Assembly: GCA_025456495.1 (NCBI GenBank)
Contig: JALOKO010000212.1
Span: 1-6,882 of the forward strand
Source: Bryobacterales bacterium
GTDB lineage: Bacteria; Acidobacteriota; Terriglobia; Bryobacterales; Bryobacteraceae
Direction: 5' to 3'
Length of the DNA stretch: 6,882 nucleotides
The notes beneath the pieces were generated by a model. That model searched no databases and was not told the origin of the DNA. It saw nothing but the letters and a program-made list of their open reading frames with translations. The position numbers were made by a program, and so were the translations under genes. Positions 1-6,296 of this stretch are shown one piece after another (within the stretch, counting starts at the first letter, position 1; every line of letters starts with the position of its first letter).

Positions 1-345
1 CGTGGCGCCAAGTTTCCGTGAGTTCAGTGTATCAGTCTGGAACAGATTTACAAGCCCCGCCAGGAGATAGAACTCTGTCTGAAAATGGATAATTAGTCCT
101 GCACCTTAGTACGAATCCGCCCCCATGGCCGACAGAGAATTTCATTGGAATGAGAGCGTTAGGGGGACTCCGCAGCCGCACCCCACAGCGGGCTGGCGGG
201 AAAGTGTCCCGATTCCGGCGCCATTACCCTGGTATTGGCTATAGGTACTAAGTATGTTTTGCACTAAAGATCATCCAAATCCTTAGGATAACGGCACGAA
301 ATTCCCGGTCATTGGTGCTGGGTGACCAGGGGCTCTCCTGCTGAT

Positions 346-373
346 TTGCTTCTCATGTTACATAACTTATAGA
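346..373 (+). promoter_or_regulatory. Possible sigma-70 type promoter for the cupin gene
   Basis: TTGCTT at 346-351 and TATAGA at 368-373 are separated by 16 bp and resemble -35 and -10 elements. The predicted transcript would start within or just before the dyad at 374-391. The match is moderate (TATAGA shares four of six bases with TATAAT), and AT-rich DNA gives such hits by chance, so this is only a candidate. Confidence 0.3.
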
Positions 374-391
374 ATTCGATCAGAATCGAAT
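374..391. promoter_or_regulatory. Exact 18-bp dyad, possible operator or leader hairpin
   Basis: ATTCGAT-CAGA-ATCGAAT is a perfect inverted repeat with 7-bp arms and a 4-bp spacer, ending 52 bp before the cupin start codon and directly following the candidate -10 element. A position overlapping or just after a promoter is typical of a repressor operator. As RNA it could also form a small hairpin in the leader. The symmetry is seen directly; the function is inferred. Confidence 0.5.
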
Positions 392-401
392 GTCTAGCTA
401 T

Positions 402-417
402 ACCCAGTAGTATGGGT
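402..417. repeat. Second small dyad in the cupin leader
   Basis: ACCCA-GTAGTA-TGGGT is an inverted repeat with 5-bp arms and a 6-bp spacer, 10 bp beyond the stronger dyad at 374-391 and 12 bp ahead of the purine-rich ribosome binding stretch. The arms are short enough for chance. Together the two dyads could form successive leader hairpins or a tandem protein-binding region. Confidence 0.3.
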
Positions 418-443
418 TTGTAAGGCACGGAGGGAGGCACGGC

Positions 444-974
444 ATGAGAGATCGCGAGGTCGTCGAATTGATTGGGGGTTCTCATTTCTTGGCGCTGGAG
501 GAGCGGGCGCAGCTATCGGCGCGGCGGAGGGCGGTGCAGTGCTTTCACACGGGCGACGGGGACAACCCGCACCGGTTCCTGAACCTGCTGCTGCAGGGGA
601 CCTACGTGGCGCCACACCGTCATGCCACTCCTCCGAAGGCGGAGAGCTTCGTGGTGCTGCGCGGTGAACTGGGGGTGCTGCTGTTTGCCGACGATGGGAC
701 GGTGACGGGCGTCCACCGGCTGCGCGCTTGGGAGGAGACAGGGGAAGCGCCCCGGGTGGAGACGCCACCTTGTGGACTGGACCTGTTGCCGGGTATCTGG
801 CACTCGATTGTGGCTTTGTCCCCGGTGACAGTGATTTTTGAAGTGAAGCCGGGACCCTACGATGCGGCCACCGACAAAGCGTTTGCAGAGTGGGCGCCCG
901 CCGAGGGAGAGCCCGGCGTGGGGGCCTATCTGCAGTGGATGGAAGCACAGTTCGCGGAAGACCATCCGCGGTAA
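444..974 (+). CDS. WbuC-family cupin-fold metalloprotein
   Basis: This 176-residue protein looks like the WbuC family of small cupin-fold metalloproteins. Seen in the sequence: an RFLN segment (44-47), the first cupin motif PHRH (57-60) followed by K65 and E67, a glycine at 74, the second motif PGIWHS with H120, and the conserved tail EVKPGPY (133-139) followed by DKAFAEWAP and a YLQW segment (162-165). H58, H60, E67 and H120 are the expected metal ligands. The length is close to the usual 130-170 residues. The ATG at 444 is preceded by GGGAGG at 432-437 with 6-bp spacing. In enterobacteria wbuC lies in O-antigen clusters, but no sugar gene is seen here, so the substrate is unknown. It appears to be a single-gene unit, with 276 bp before the next gene. 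Confidence 0.88.
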   Translation: MRDREVVELIGGSHFLALEERAQLSARRRAVQCFHTGDGDNPHRFLNLLLQGTYVAPHRHATPPKAESFVVLRGELGVLLFADDGTVTGVHRLRAWEETGEAPRVETPPCGLDLLPGIWHSIVALSPVTVIFEVKPGPYDAATDKAFAEWAPAEGEPGVGAYLQWMEAQFAEDHPR

Positions 975-1031
975 CACAGATCATCCGTGATGGCACAGAT
1001 CATCCGTGATGGCACAGATCATCCGTGATAG
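975..1031. repeat. Three tandem copies of a 19-bp unit
   Basis: The unit CACAGATCATCCGTGATGG occurs at 975-993 and 994-1012 exactly, and at 1013-1031 with one change (the penultimate G becomes A). The next four bases (CACA) begin a fourth copy that then decays. The array starts at the base directly after the TAA of the cupin gene. Each unit holds a small inverted repeat, ATCA-TCCG-TGAT. The unit boundary creates TGGCAC, like a sigma-54 -24 element, but no proper -12 element follows. The array may be a protein-binding array or a slippage product. Confidence 0.9.
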
Positions 1032-1250
1032 CACAAGGGAGCCCACGCGGTGACATCGGCCGGTGTTTGCAAGCGCGTTCCGGCTAGGATAGTCAATGCG
1101 ACCAACGCTTGCCGATGGAACAGCGGCAGAACGAAATTGTGCAAGGCGCGGGAACTTTCCATCCGGCCCAGGGCAATACGGGTTAGAGCGACCAGAGACA
1201 ATGGGGATCCCGAGGGGTGACCCGCGGGCTGGAGCCGCCAGGTAAGGACG

Positions 1251-2066
1251 ATGACTAGTCTGGCTATGGATTGGTGGTTTCGCTTTCGCGGACGAAAACG
1301 GCTCGACGGGGAGACGGCGCGCACCCGGCGCACGGGTGTGCATGCTGAGGGCGCAGTTGCCCAGTCCCAGGCGGCGGCGGGGGACGATGTCGCTTTGCTG
1401 GCGCGTTTGGGCGAAGGCGACAGCGCCGCCCTGGGAATGCTGTATCAGCGGCATGGCGGCGCGGTATACCGGTTTGCCTATGCGCTGAGTGCGTCACGGG
1501 AAACGGCGGAAGAAAGCACTCAGGAGGTGTTCTTGTTCCTGTTCCGTGAGTGGCGACGCTATGACCCCAACCGGGGAAGCCTGGAGGCCTGGCTACTGGG
1601 CATCACGCGGCGCATGACGCGGAAGCAAAGCCCATCCCGAGTTATGGTGCCGCTTACGGGCGAGGAGCAGGCAGGGCGCGGGGCGGGCATTGATGCGCAG
1701 GACCCGCTGGGAGACCTGGTGCGGCGCCAGCAGCAGGCCACGCTCCACCAGGCCATCGCGGCCCTGCCGGAGCCGTATCGCGATGCGCTGGTGATGCAGG
1801 CCCTGCAAGGGATGTCCTACGAACAGGTGGCGGAGGCGCTGCGCTGTCCGGTGGGCACCGTGCGCTCACGCATTGCCCGGGCCAAGGCCGAGTTGGGACG
1901 CGTTTTGCGTGCAGATGCCACTGGCCGGGCGGCGTCCAAATCGGGGCACGATGACTTGGGCTGGGCCGAAGGCGGCGGGCGGGGTAACGGACCCGACGCG
2001 GAGGCGGCGTCTGGGGAGGGCCTGATGGAAGCCAGTGTGCGGAAAGGACTAAGCGATGCCGGCTGA
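1251..2066 (+). CDS. ECF-type RNA polymerase sigma factor (sigma-70 family)
   Basis: The product (271 aa) directs RNA polymerase to a specific promoter set. Region 2 spans about residues 45-125: DDVALLARLGEGDSAAL, then YQRHGGAVYRFAY, then ESTQEVFLFLFREWRRYDPNRGS and AWLLGITRR. Region 4 spans about 165-217, with ALPEPYRDAL, MSYEQVAEAL and a recognition-helix segment, VGTVRSRIARAKAEL. There is no region 3, as expected for ECF factors. Odd features are an Arg-rich N-terminal extension of about 44 residues and a Gly/Ala-rich C-terminal tail of about 50, making it longer than the usual 180-200. The ATG at 1251 has AAGGA at 1244-1248. The leader from 1032 to 1250 is gene-free; TTGCAA at 1067-1072 and GATAGT at 1088-1093 are a poor promoter candidate. 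The stop overlaps the next gene, implying co-expression with its likely regulator. Confidence 0.92.
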   Translation: MTSLAMDWWFRFRGRKRLDGETARTRRTGVHAEGAVAQSQAAAGDDVALLARLGEGDSAALGMLYQRHGGAVYRFAYALSASRETAEESTQEVFLFLFREWRRYDPNRGSLEAWLLGITRRMTRKQSPSRVMVPLTGEEQAGRGAGIDAQDPLGDLVRRQQQATLHQAIAALPEPYRDALVMQALQGMSYEQVAEALRCPVGTVRSRIARAKAELGRVLRADATGRAASKSGHDDLGWAEGGGRGNGPDAEAASGEGLMEASVRKGLSDAG

Positions 2067-3039
2067 ATGGAACCGCCAGCCACTGAATGCACGGGAAACT
2101 CCCAACGCGGGTGACCTGGACGCACCGGGCGTTTCCTCGCCGGAATCGGTTTCCAACCCCGATGCGGACGCCGCAGCGCGACCGTTGGAACTGGCCCTGA
2201 GTGCACTGGCGCGACACTGTGAAGCGGTGAGCCCGGAAGCCGCCTTGGGCGAGAGGATTCTGCGCGCGGCCGAACTGGGCCAGAACCGGGACGACGCTGC
2301 AACGTGTGGCCAGGGCGCGCCGGGAGGCCGGGGCGGAGAAGGGGGCCGGGTCGGAGAAGGGGGCCAGGGCGGGGAGATTCGATCCCCGCTGCGATGGGGC
2401 TTTGGGTTCCAGGCAGCTGCCGGAGTGGCTGTGCTTGGGCTGCTGTTGCTGGCGGTGTGGGGAAGCACTGAGCGTTGGATGGCGGCGCCCGTTCCGGCCC
2501 CGGTGATACGCCAAGCCCCGGTGGTGAGCCAAGCCCCGGTGGTGCGCCAAGACCCTGTGGTGAGCCAAGACCCTGTGGCTGCCGTCGCCATGGCGGATCC
2601 GGAAGTGGTGAAGCAGACGCCCGTCGCCCAGCCACCTGCGCCTCGCGCTGCTGAAGGGCGGCCATCGGGTGGGGTGCGCCAGCGCCCGATACCCGCATCG
2701 AGAGAAGCCACTTCCCCTGTGGTGGCGGCGGGGAACCGTCAACAACAGCAGACCGCAATGCCGCCCATGCGGTGGCCAACGGAGGTGCTGGCAGCCGCGC
2801 AACAGATGGCGGAAGCGGAACGAGGGATGGCGGACGATGTATCCGGGAGTTCCGCAGCTGGCGCACTGCCCCTGGACCTTCCGTTGGAGACGGTGCGTGT
2901 GCGGATGGATGCCGATGCGCTGTGGCGCATGGGGTTGTCCGTGACGCCGCCTGCGCCCAATCAGGAAGTGCTGGCCGATTTTCTTGTCAGCGGCGAAGGG
3001 CGCCCGCTGGCCGTGCGCCTGCTTGGCGTGTATCCGTGA
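2056..3039 (+). CDS. Single-pass membrane protein, probable anti-sigma-type regulator
   Basis: This 327-residue protein is not a family I can name with certainty. In order: a polar N-terminal region (1-80) with a helical segment LALSALARHCEAVSPEAALGERI-like in character (46-70); a Gly-rich linker (84-107); one hydrophobic helix (about 117-136); four PVxxQ(A/D) hexapeptides (149-172); a Pro/Gln-rich stretch; and a C-terminal domain ending VRVRMDADALWRMGL...EVLADFLVSGEGRPLAVRLL, which resembles the C-termini of proteins encoded beside ECF sigma genes in Acidobacteria. The start overlaps the sigma gene by 11 bp and has AAAGGA at 2043-2048, so translation is probably coupled. Gene order and topology suggest an anti-sigma factor with its N-terminus in the cytoplasm. 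The usual HxxxCxxC zinc motif is absent, so the role is inferred. Confidence 0.7.
   Translation: MPAEWNRQPLNARETPNAGDLDAPGVSSPESVSNPDADAAARPLELALSALARHCEAVSPEAALGERILRAAELGQNRDDAATCGQGAPGGRGGEGGRVGEGGQGGEIRSPLRWGFGFQAAAGVAVLGLLLLAVWGSTERWMAAPVPAPVIRQAPVVSQAPVVRQDPVVSQDPVAAVAMADPEVVKQTPVAQPPAPRAAEGRPSGGVRQRPIPASREATSPVVAAGNRQQQQTAMPPMRWPTEVLAAAQQMAEAERGMADDVSGSSAAGALPLDLPLETVRVRMDADALWRMGLSVTPPAPNQEVLADFLVSGEGRPLAVRLLGVYP
2325..2373 (+). repeat. Short GC-rich tandem repeat coding a Gly-rich linker
   Basis: Near-repeats of a GGCCGGG(G/T)CGGAGAAGG-like unit encode GRGGEG-GRVGEG-GQGGE, just ahead of the transmembrane helix of the membrane protein. The segment probably acts as a flexible linker between the cytoplasmic part and the membrane, and its copy number may vary by slippage. 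Confidence 0.6.
2500..2578 (+). repeat. In-frame 18-bp tandem repeat, four copies
   Basis: Units at 2500-2517, 2518-2535, 2536-2553 and 2554-2571 follow the pattern CCGGTGGTGMGCCAAGMC with few changes, and a partial fifth unit ends near 2578. Each encodes six residues: PVIRQA, PVVSQA, PVVRQD, PVVSQD. Units 2 and 4, and units 1 and 3, are most alike at the SQ/RQ position, which suggests duplication of a 36-bp pair. The repeat lies just outside the predicted membrane helix and would form a stalk in the periplasm. Confidence 0.9.
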
Positions 3040-3124
3040 GGCGATTCCTGGCCCGACATACACCGGCTGCCGGAAGGCGAGTCCTCAACCTTGTGATCGA
3101 GAATGAACGAGTTGGAGGTTTGAG

Positions 3125-4204
3125 ATGACAATCAGAAGGCAAGCATTGCGCTTGTTGGGAATGCCCCTCGCGCTGTGGCTTCCGTTGGCGGCCGCCCAGG
3201 CGCAGGGACTGCCGTTGCCCCCTCCGCCACCGCCGCCCCCGGGTTTGGCTGGCGGAACGATGGCCCGCGACGTGCTGATCCAACGGACTGGGGCAAATTT
3301 TCACTTTATTGCGGCCGAGCCCGCCCTGCTGGGCAAGCCTGTCACGGGCGCCCCTTACTCAGCCGAAGCAGCCAACGAATCCATTCGTGTGCTCCCCGAC
3401 GGCACGCGGATCCAGAACAGCAGCGTCACACGGTTTTACCGTGACAGCGCGGGCCGAACTAGGATGGAAATGCAAATTCCGTCGTCCCCGGGAACGGACG
3501 GCCAGCCCCGGACACAAGCGACGATTTCTGACCCGGTGAGTCGCAAGACCATCATTCTGGATTCCGCCACGCAGACGGCGCGGGTGTTGACGATTCCACC
3601 CATGCCGCCGCTACCCCCGCTGCCTGCCGGGGAAACAGCCGAGGAAGATGCCGGCAACGTGCGGTGGGTGATGGAATCAGCGGAAGGGGGAAATGCGCGC
3701 ACCAACGTGGTGATCGAGAGGCGCGTTGTCCGGTCATCGGGAAATCGGGATGCGGCCGTGGCTCCCCCGGTGGCGGACGCGCCCCCCGCGCCGCCCGCTC
3801 CTCCGGCGCCGCCCGCCCCACACGTCATGATGCTGCCCGCTCACGGTCCGGCTTCCATGCAAATCCAACGGCTGGACAGGCCTGAGCAGGTGAGGGTGGA
3901 AGGGCTGGGGGAACGCCAGATTGAAGGAGTGCGGGCGGAAGGCACGCGCAGAACCGCAACCATCGGCACTGGCGCCATTGGTAACGACAGGCCCATCGTG
4001 TCGGTGACCGAGGAGTGGCGTTCGCCCGAGCTACAGATCGTCTTGCTGCGCACCATGCGCGATCCACAGGTGGGGGAAATTACCTACCGGCTCCAACAGC
4101 TCACCCGCGGAGAACCGCTGGAATCGCTCTTCCGCGTGCCGGATGGCTATCGGGTGATTGACCACTCCCGGGTGCTCACGGAAGAGATTCGGGGTCCGCA
4201 GTAG
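3125..4204 (+). CDS. Secreted acidobacterial-type protein of unknown function
   Basis: The 359-residue product begins with a signal peptide: a charged MTIRRQ start, a hydrophobic core to about residue 24, and a likely cut after AQA (24-26). The mature part opens with eight prolines in a row (32-39). Next comes a domain with VTGAPYSAEAANESIRVLPDGTRI and YRDSAGRTRMEMQ (about 73-116), then ISDPVSRKTIILD (134-146). A Pro/Ala linker (219-232) precedes a C-terminal domain with GLGERQIEGVRAEGTR, GAIGNDRPI, EEWRSPELQIVLL and SLFRVPDGY (260-342). I recognise this pattern from exported proteins of Acidobacteria without known function. GGAGG at 3114-3118 supports the ATG at 3125. It lies 85 bp after the membrane protein gene with no terminator visible between, so it is probably in the sigma operon. 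It could be a target, sensor partner or structural component. Confidence 0.75.
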   Translation: MTIRRQALRLLGMPLALWLPLAAAQAQGLPLPPPPPPPPGLAGGTMARDVLIQRTGANFHFIAAEPALLGKPVTGAPYSAEAANESIRVLPDGTRIQNSSVTRFYRDSAGRTRMEMQIPSSPGTDGQPRTQATISDPVSRKTIILDSATQTARVLTIPPMPPLPPLPAGETAEEDAGNVRWVMESAEGGNARTNVVIERRVVRSSGNRDAAVAPPVADAPPAPPAPPAPPAPHVMMLPAHGPASMQIQRLDRPEQVRVEGLGERQIEGVRAEGTRRTATIGTGAIGNDRPIVSVTEEWRSPELQIVLLRTMRDPQVGEITYRLQQLTRGEPLESLFRVPDGYRVIDHSRVLTEEIRGPQ

Positions 4205-4270
4205 ACGCTTTTCCGGCAGCCCTGCCGACGGCATTGCGCTTGCGCGGGCGAATGTCTTGCATTGGGGAGG

Positions 4271-4308
4271 TTGGGCCGCTGGCAGCGATGCGTCTGGCAG
4301 CGGCCCAA
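4271..4308. terminator. Inverted repeat between convergent genes, possible bidirectional terminator
   Basis: TTGGGCCGCTG at 4271-4281 and CAGCGGCCCAA at 4298-4308 are exact 11-bp arms around a 16-base loop. The hairpin lies between the convergent ends of the secreted protein gene (4204) and the adaptor gene (4343), where a terminator serving both strands would be expected. No run of T follows on either strand, so it is not a classical intrinsic terminator. A smaller hairpin CGGCAG-CC-CTGCCG lies at 4214-4227. Confidence 0.5.
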
Positions 4309-4342
4309 TCGCGCGGGAAGCCTTGGCAAGGCACGGCACGCG

Positions 4343-5557
4343 CTAAGGGTCTTGCGGCTGGACGGCCATGCCGTCCCGTAGTTCGCGGTCTACCAGCAGG
4401 GCCACCCGATCTCCCTCCCGCACCCCTTCCAAAACCTGAGCCTCGGTGACACTGGAGATGCCGGTACGGACGGGCTGCCAGCGAATGGTGTCTCCGGTGA
4501 GCTTCCACACACCCTCATCCCCCAGTCGGCGGCGAATGGCCTGTTTGGGAACCAGGACGGCCTGGGACTGCTGCCCGGTAATGATCTCGGCATTGATGTT
4601 GGCGCCGGGCAGTAGATTGCGGCTGGGGTTCTCGATGCGGCACAGGACCTCGCCAACCTGGCGGGTACCGAAGTTCTGGATGCGGGTGGGCAGGCGATCG
4701 ACAGCACCCTTCCATGAGGCGCCCGCAAGGCCATCCCAGCGAATGGTGACGGGCATGCCGGCGCGGACGCGTCCCAGTTCCGGCTCGTCGACGTAGACGC
4801 GGACGGAGACCGTTTCCAGATTGCCCACGCGCCCGACGAGGTCGCCGGGCCGCAGCCAGTCGCCCGGCTTTGCGGCGAACTCAAACAAAGTGCCAGTGGC
4901 GGCGCTGCGCAGGGAGGCGCTATCGACACGGCGACGGGCGGCGTCCAGGCGGGCCTGCGCGGCCACCACCGCGGCGTCTGCATCGGCAAGCTCCGCGTTC
5001 GTCCGCAGCACGCGGAGTTGCGCTTCATAGGTAGCGGCGCGTTCCCTGGCGATGGCCACCTGGCGCTGTTCGGCCTCCAGTTCCTGAAGCGTGGCCGCGT
5101 TGGCCTGCACCAGACGGGAAACCCGCGACTGTTGGTGAATGGCGTGGCTGAGGGTGAGGCGTGCCTGGTCCAGGAGCCCTTGGAGTTCCTGGCGGCGCAT
5201 GGGGCTGCCCCCTTCCTGGACCTGCCGCAGCCGCGCCTGCGCCGCGCTGAGGGCGGCTTCTGCGTCCCGCGTCTCACCTTCCGCCGCATCATCCTCCAAC
5301 TGCAGGAGGACGGCGCCGGTGGAGATCGTCTGTCCCTGGGACGCCAGAATTCGCCGCACCCGTCCCGACGCCGCTGCGTGGATGGCGCTGCTGTCGAGTG
5401 GCTCCACTTGGCCGTTGGTCAGCAGCACGCTGGTGATGTCTCCGCGCGATGCGGCAGCGAAGGGGATCGTCGGCTTGGGGCGTTGGACCACCAGATACAC
5501 AGACGCCGCGACGGCAGCCAGCACGACAACCAGCAGAAACCACCGGATAAGCCGCAA
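4343..5557 (-). CDS. Periplasmic adaptor subunit (HlyD/MacA/RND-type membrane fusion protein), TTG start
   Basis: Such adaptors link an inner-membrane ABC or RND pump to an outer-membrane channel. With the TTG start it has 404 residues: an N-terminal anchor helix (about 4-24); the first half of a lipoyl-like domain, AAASGRVRRILASQGQTIS and VLLQLED (61-89); a long Ala/Gln/Arg-rich coiled-coil hairpin (about 92-212); the second lipoyl half, LRSAATGTLFEFAAKPGDWL (216-235); a beta-barrel region with VSVRVYVDEPELGRVRAGM (250-268); and a membrane-proximal domain with VLVPKQAI, GVWKL and VLEGVREGDRV (334-385). The frame stays open further upstream, but that part runs into the preceding gene and does not look like protein. 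AGGAAAGGAG (reverse strand, 5575-5566) lies 8 bases before TTG and settles the start. No pump gene is adjacent, so it is an orphan adaptor here. Confidence 0.88.
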   Translation of the reverse strand: MRLIRWFLLVVVLAAVAASVYLVVQRPKPTIPFAAASRGDITSVLLTNGQVEPLDSSAIHAAASGRVRRILASQGQTISTGAVLLQLEDDAAEGETRDAEAALSAAQARLRQVQEGGSPMRRQELQGLLDQARLTLSHAIHQQSRVSRLVQANAATLQELEAEQRQVAIARERAATYEAQLRVLRTNAELADADAAVVAAQARLDAARRRVDSASLRSAATGTLFEFAAKPGDWLRPGDLVGRVGNLETVSVRVYVDEPELGRVRAGMPVTIRWDGLAGASWKGAVDRLPTRIQNFGTRQVGEVLCRIENPSRNLLPGANINAEIITGQQSQAVLVPKQAIRRRLGDEGVWKLTGDTIRWQPVRTGISSVTEAQVLEGVREGDRVALLVDRELRDGMAVQPQDP

Positions 5558-5565
5558 TCCCTGAT

Positions 5566-5575
5566 CTCCTTTCCT
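5566..5575 (-). promoter_or_regulatory. Strong ribosome binding site that fixes the TTG start of the adaptor
   Basis: On the reverse strand AGGAAAGGAG is followed by 8 bases and then TTG (5557-5555). The TTG directly precedes an RLIRW-hydrophobic anchor. No in-frame ATG lies between the stop of the upstream gene (5607) and this point. Confidence 0.8.
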
Positions 5576-5606
5576 GTGGACGGATCTCTGCTGCCCGCGC
5601 GAGTCC

Positions 5607-6209
5607 TCAGCCTTGATTTGCCACGCTACCGGCTGCAGAGGCATCGTGAGCCGAAGCATCGTGAGCCGAAGCACAGTAGTGGAACAGCAACTGCCATTCC
5701 GCAAGCTGGATGCGCACCACCGAATGGCGCAGGGGATGGCTGCCATCATGGACCACTGCGTCATGCAGATCAGCAAACCAGAGGCTATCCCAGGTTGCTG
5801 GAATGGGCATGGGGCTGCCGGCGGTGGCCGCAATGGCAGCGGCTACTTCGCGCAGTTCGGCGTGGATGGGATGGGGCGAGGCCTGTCGCAGCCAGTACTT
5901 GGCATTCCAATTGTCGGGCTCCATGCGGTGCAGGATGCCGTGGATGTAGGCTCCTTCCGCGGATGGGAGGTCCATGGAAATGTCGTGGCTCTCATCAAAA
6001 CAGGAAAAGTAGAGCCAGAGGGCGGCCAGCGCTGCGTTGGGTGATCGGGAGCCGGCAAACCACTCCTGGGCCTGCGCCTTGGCCAGACGCTGGCGGGCCT
6101 CGTGGGACAAACACCCCTTCATCACCAGAGGCAGGGGACGTTGCCCGTCGCCATCCAGGGCGAGAACGGCCGCCACATCGGGGTGATAGCGGGACGGCGC
6201 GAAGGTCAT
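5607..6209 (-). CDS. Conserved protein of unknown function with HGILHR/EPDNWNAKYW motifs
   Basis: The product has 200 residues with no signal peptide or membrane helix, so it is probably cytoplasmic. Residues that look conserved are LWLYFSCFDESHDIS (64-78), EGAYIHGILHRMEPDNWNAKYW (85-106), HPIHAEL (113-119), WDSLWFADL (140-148) and IQLAEWQLLFHYC (167-179). I recall a similar HGI(L/M)HRREPD...NAKYWFRR pattern in uncharacterised proteins of Acidobacteria and Planctomycetes; no function is known to me. Clustered His, Glu and Asp residues (E73, H75, E85, H90, H94, E97, D99, H113) could bind metal or be catalytic, which is inference. The C-terminus carries a tandem HDASA. The ATG at 6209 has only GGAAG one base upstream, so the start is uncertain. 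The adaptor gene follows after 49 bp, suggesting an operon. Confidence 0.75.
   Translation of the reverse strand: MTFAPSRYHPDVAAVLALDGDGQRPLPLVMKGCLSHEARQRLAKAQAQEWFAGSRSPNAALAALWLYFSCFDESHDISMDLPSAEGAYIHGILHRMEPDNWNAKYWLRQASPHPIHAELREVAAAIAATAGSPMPIPATWDSLWFADLHDAVVHDGSHPLRHSVVRIQLAEWQLLFHYCASAHDASAHDASAAGSVANQG
5641..5670 (-). repeat. 15-bp tandem duplication near the 3' end of the unknown gene
   Basis: On the + strand GCATCGTGAGCCGAA occurs twice in direct succession (5641-5655 and 5656-5670). Read on the coding strand it encodes SAHDA-SAHDA-like residues, a recent in-frame duplication in the poorly conserved tail that keeps the frame intact. Confidence 0.85.
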
Positions 6210-6296
6210 GCTTCCATCGTAGGCCAGTCCAGGGGAGCGCAGGGAGCCGCGGCAGGTAAGCGCGAGCCGCCGTCCGCAGTTCTTACACGGAACCGG

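Larger units (their letters stand above)
1..443. other. Gene-free AT-richer upstream region
   Basis: No convincing coding region is visible. Reading frames here are short and lack ribosome binding sites. Base composition is clearly more AT-rich than the genes that follow. The stretch holds small dyads: ATCCT-t-AGGAT at 279-289, and two stronger ones at 374-391 and 402-417 listed separately. A short open frame without a start at 3-92 could be the tail of a gene lying outside the window, but nothing in it is recognisable. The region most likely carries regulatory sequence for the cupin gene and the remains of an older intergenic space. Confidence 0.6.

Noticed and set aside
125..244. 39-codon forward open frame starting MADREFHWNES
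   Set aside because: No ribosome binding site precedes it, it is short, and nothing in it is recognisable.
292..307. CGGCACGAAATTCCCG as a sigma-54 promoter for the cupin gene
   Set aside because: GG and the expected GC are ten bases apart, but the second pair is CC and the -12 element does not fit; it also lies far from the start codon.
975..1031. The 19-bp repeats as a CRISPR array
   Set aside because: The units are directly adjacent with no spacers and are too short and too few.
1201..1245. 14-codon upstream frame whose TAA overlaps the ribosome binding site of the sigma gene
   Set aside because: The position would suit a leader peptide, but it has no ribosome binding site of its own and such short frames are frequent by chance.
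1654..3063. Reverse-strand open frame of 469 codons, and another at 1817-2866, opposite the sigma and membrane protein genes
   Set aside because: The composition is His/Pro/Arg-rich with repeats mirroring the forward repeat array, there is no domain, and they lie across a gene junction.
5018..6259. Long forward-strand open frame of 413 codons opposite the adaptor and unknown genes
   Set aside because: It crosses two well-supported reverse genes and their gap, has low-complexity Arg/Pro/Gly composition and no recognisable domain; long antisense frames are common in GC-rich DNA.
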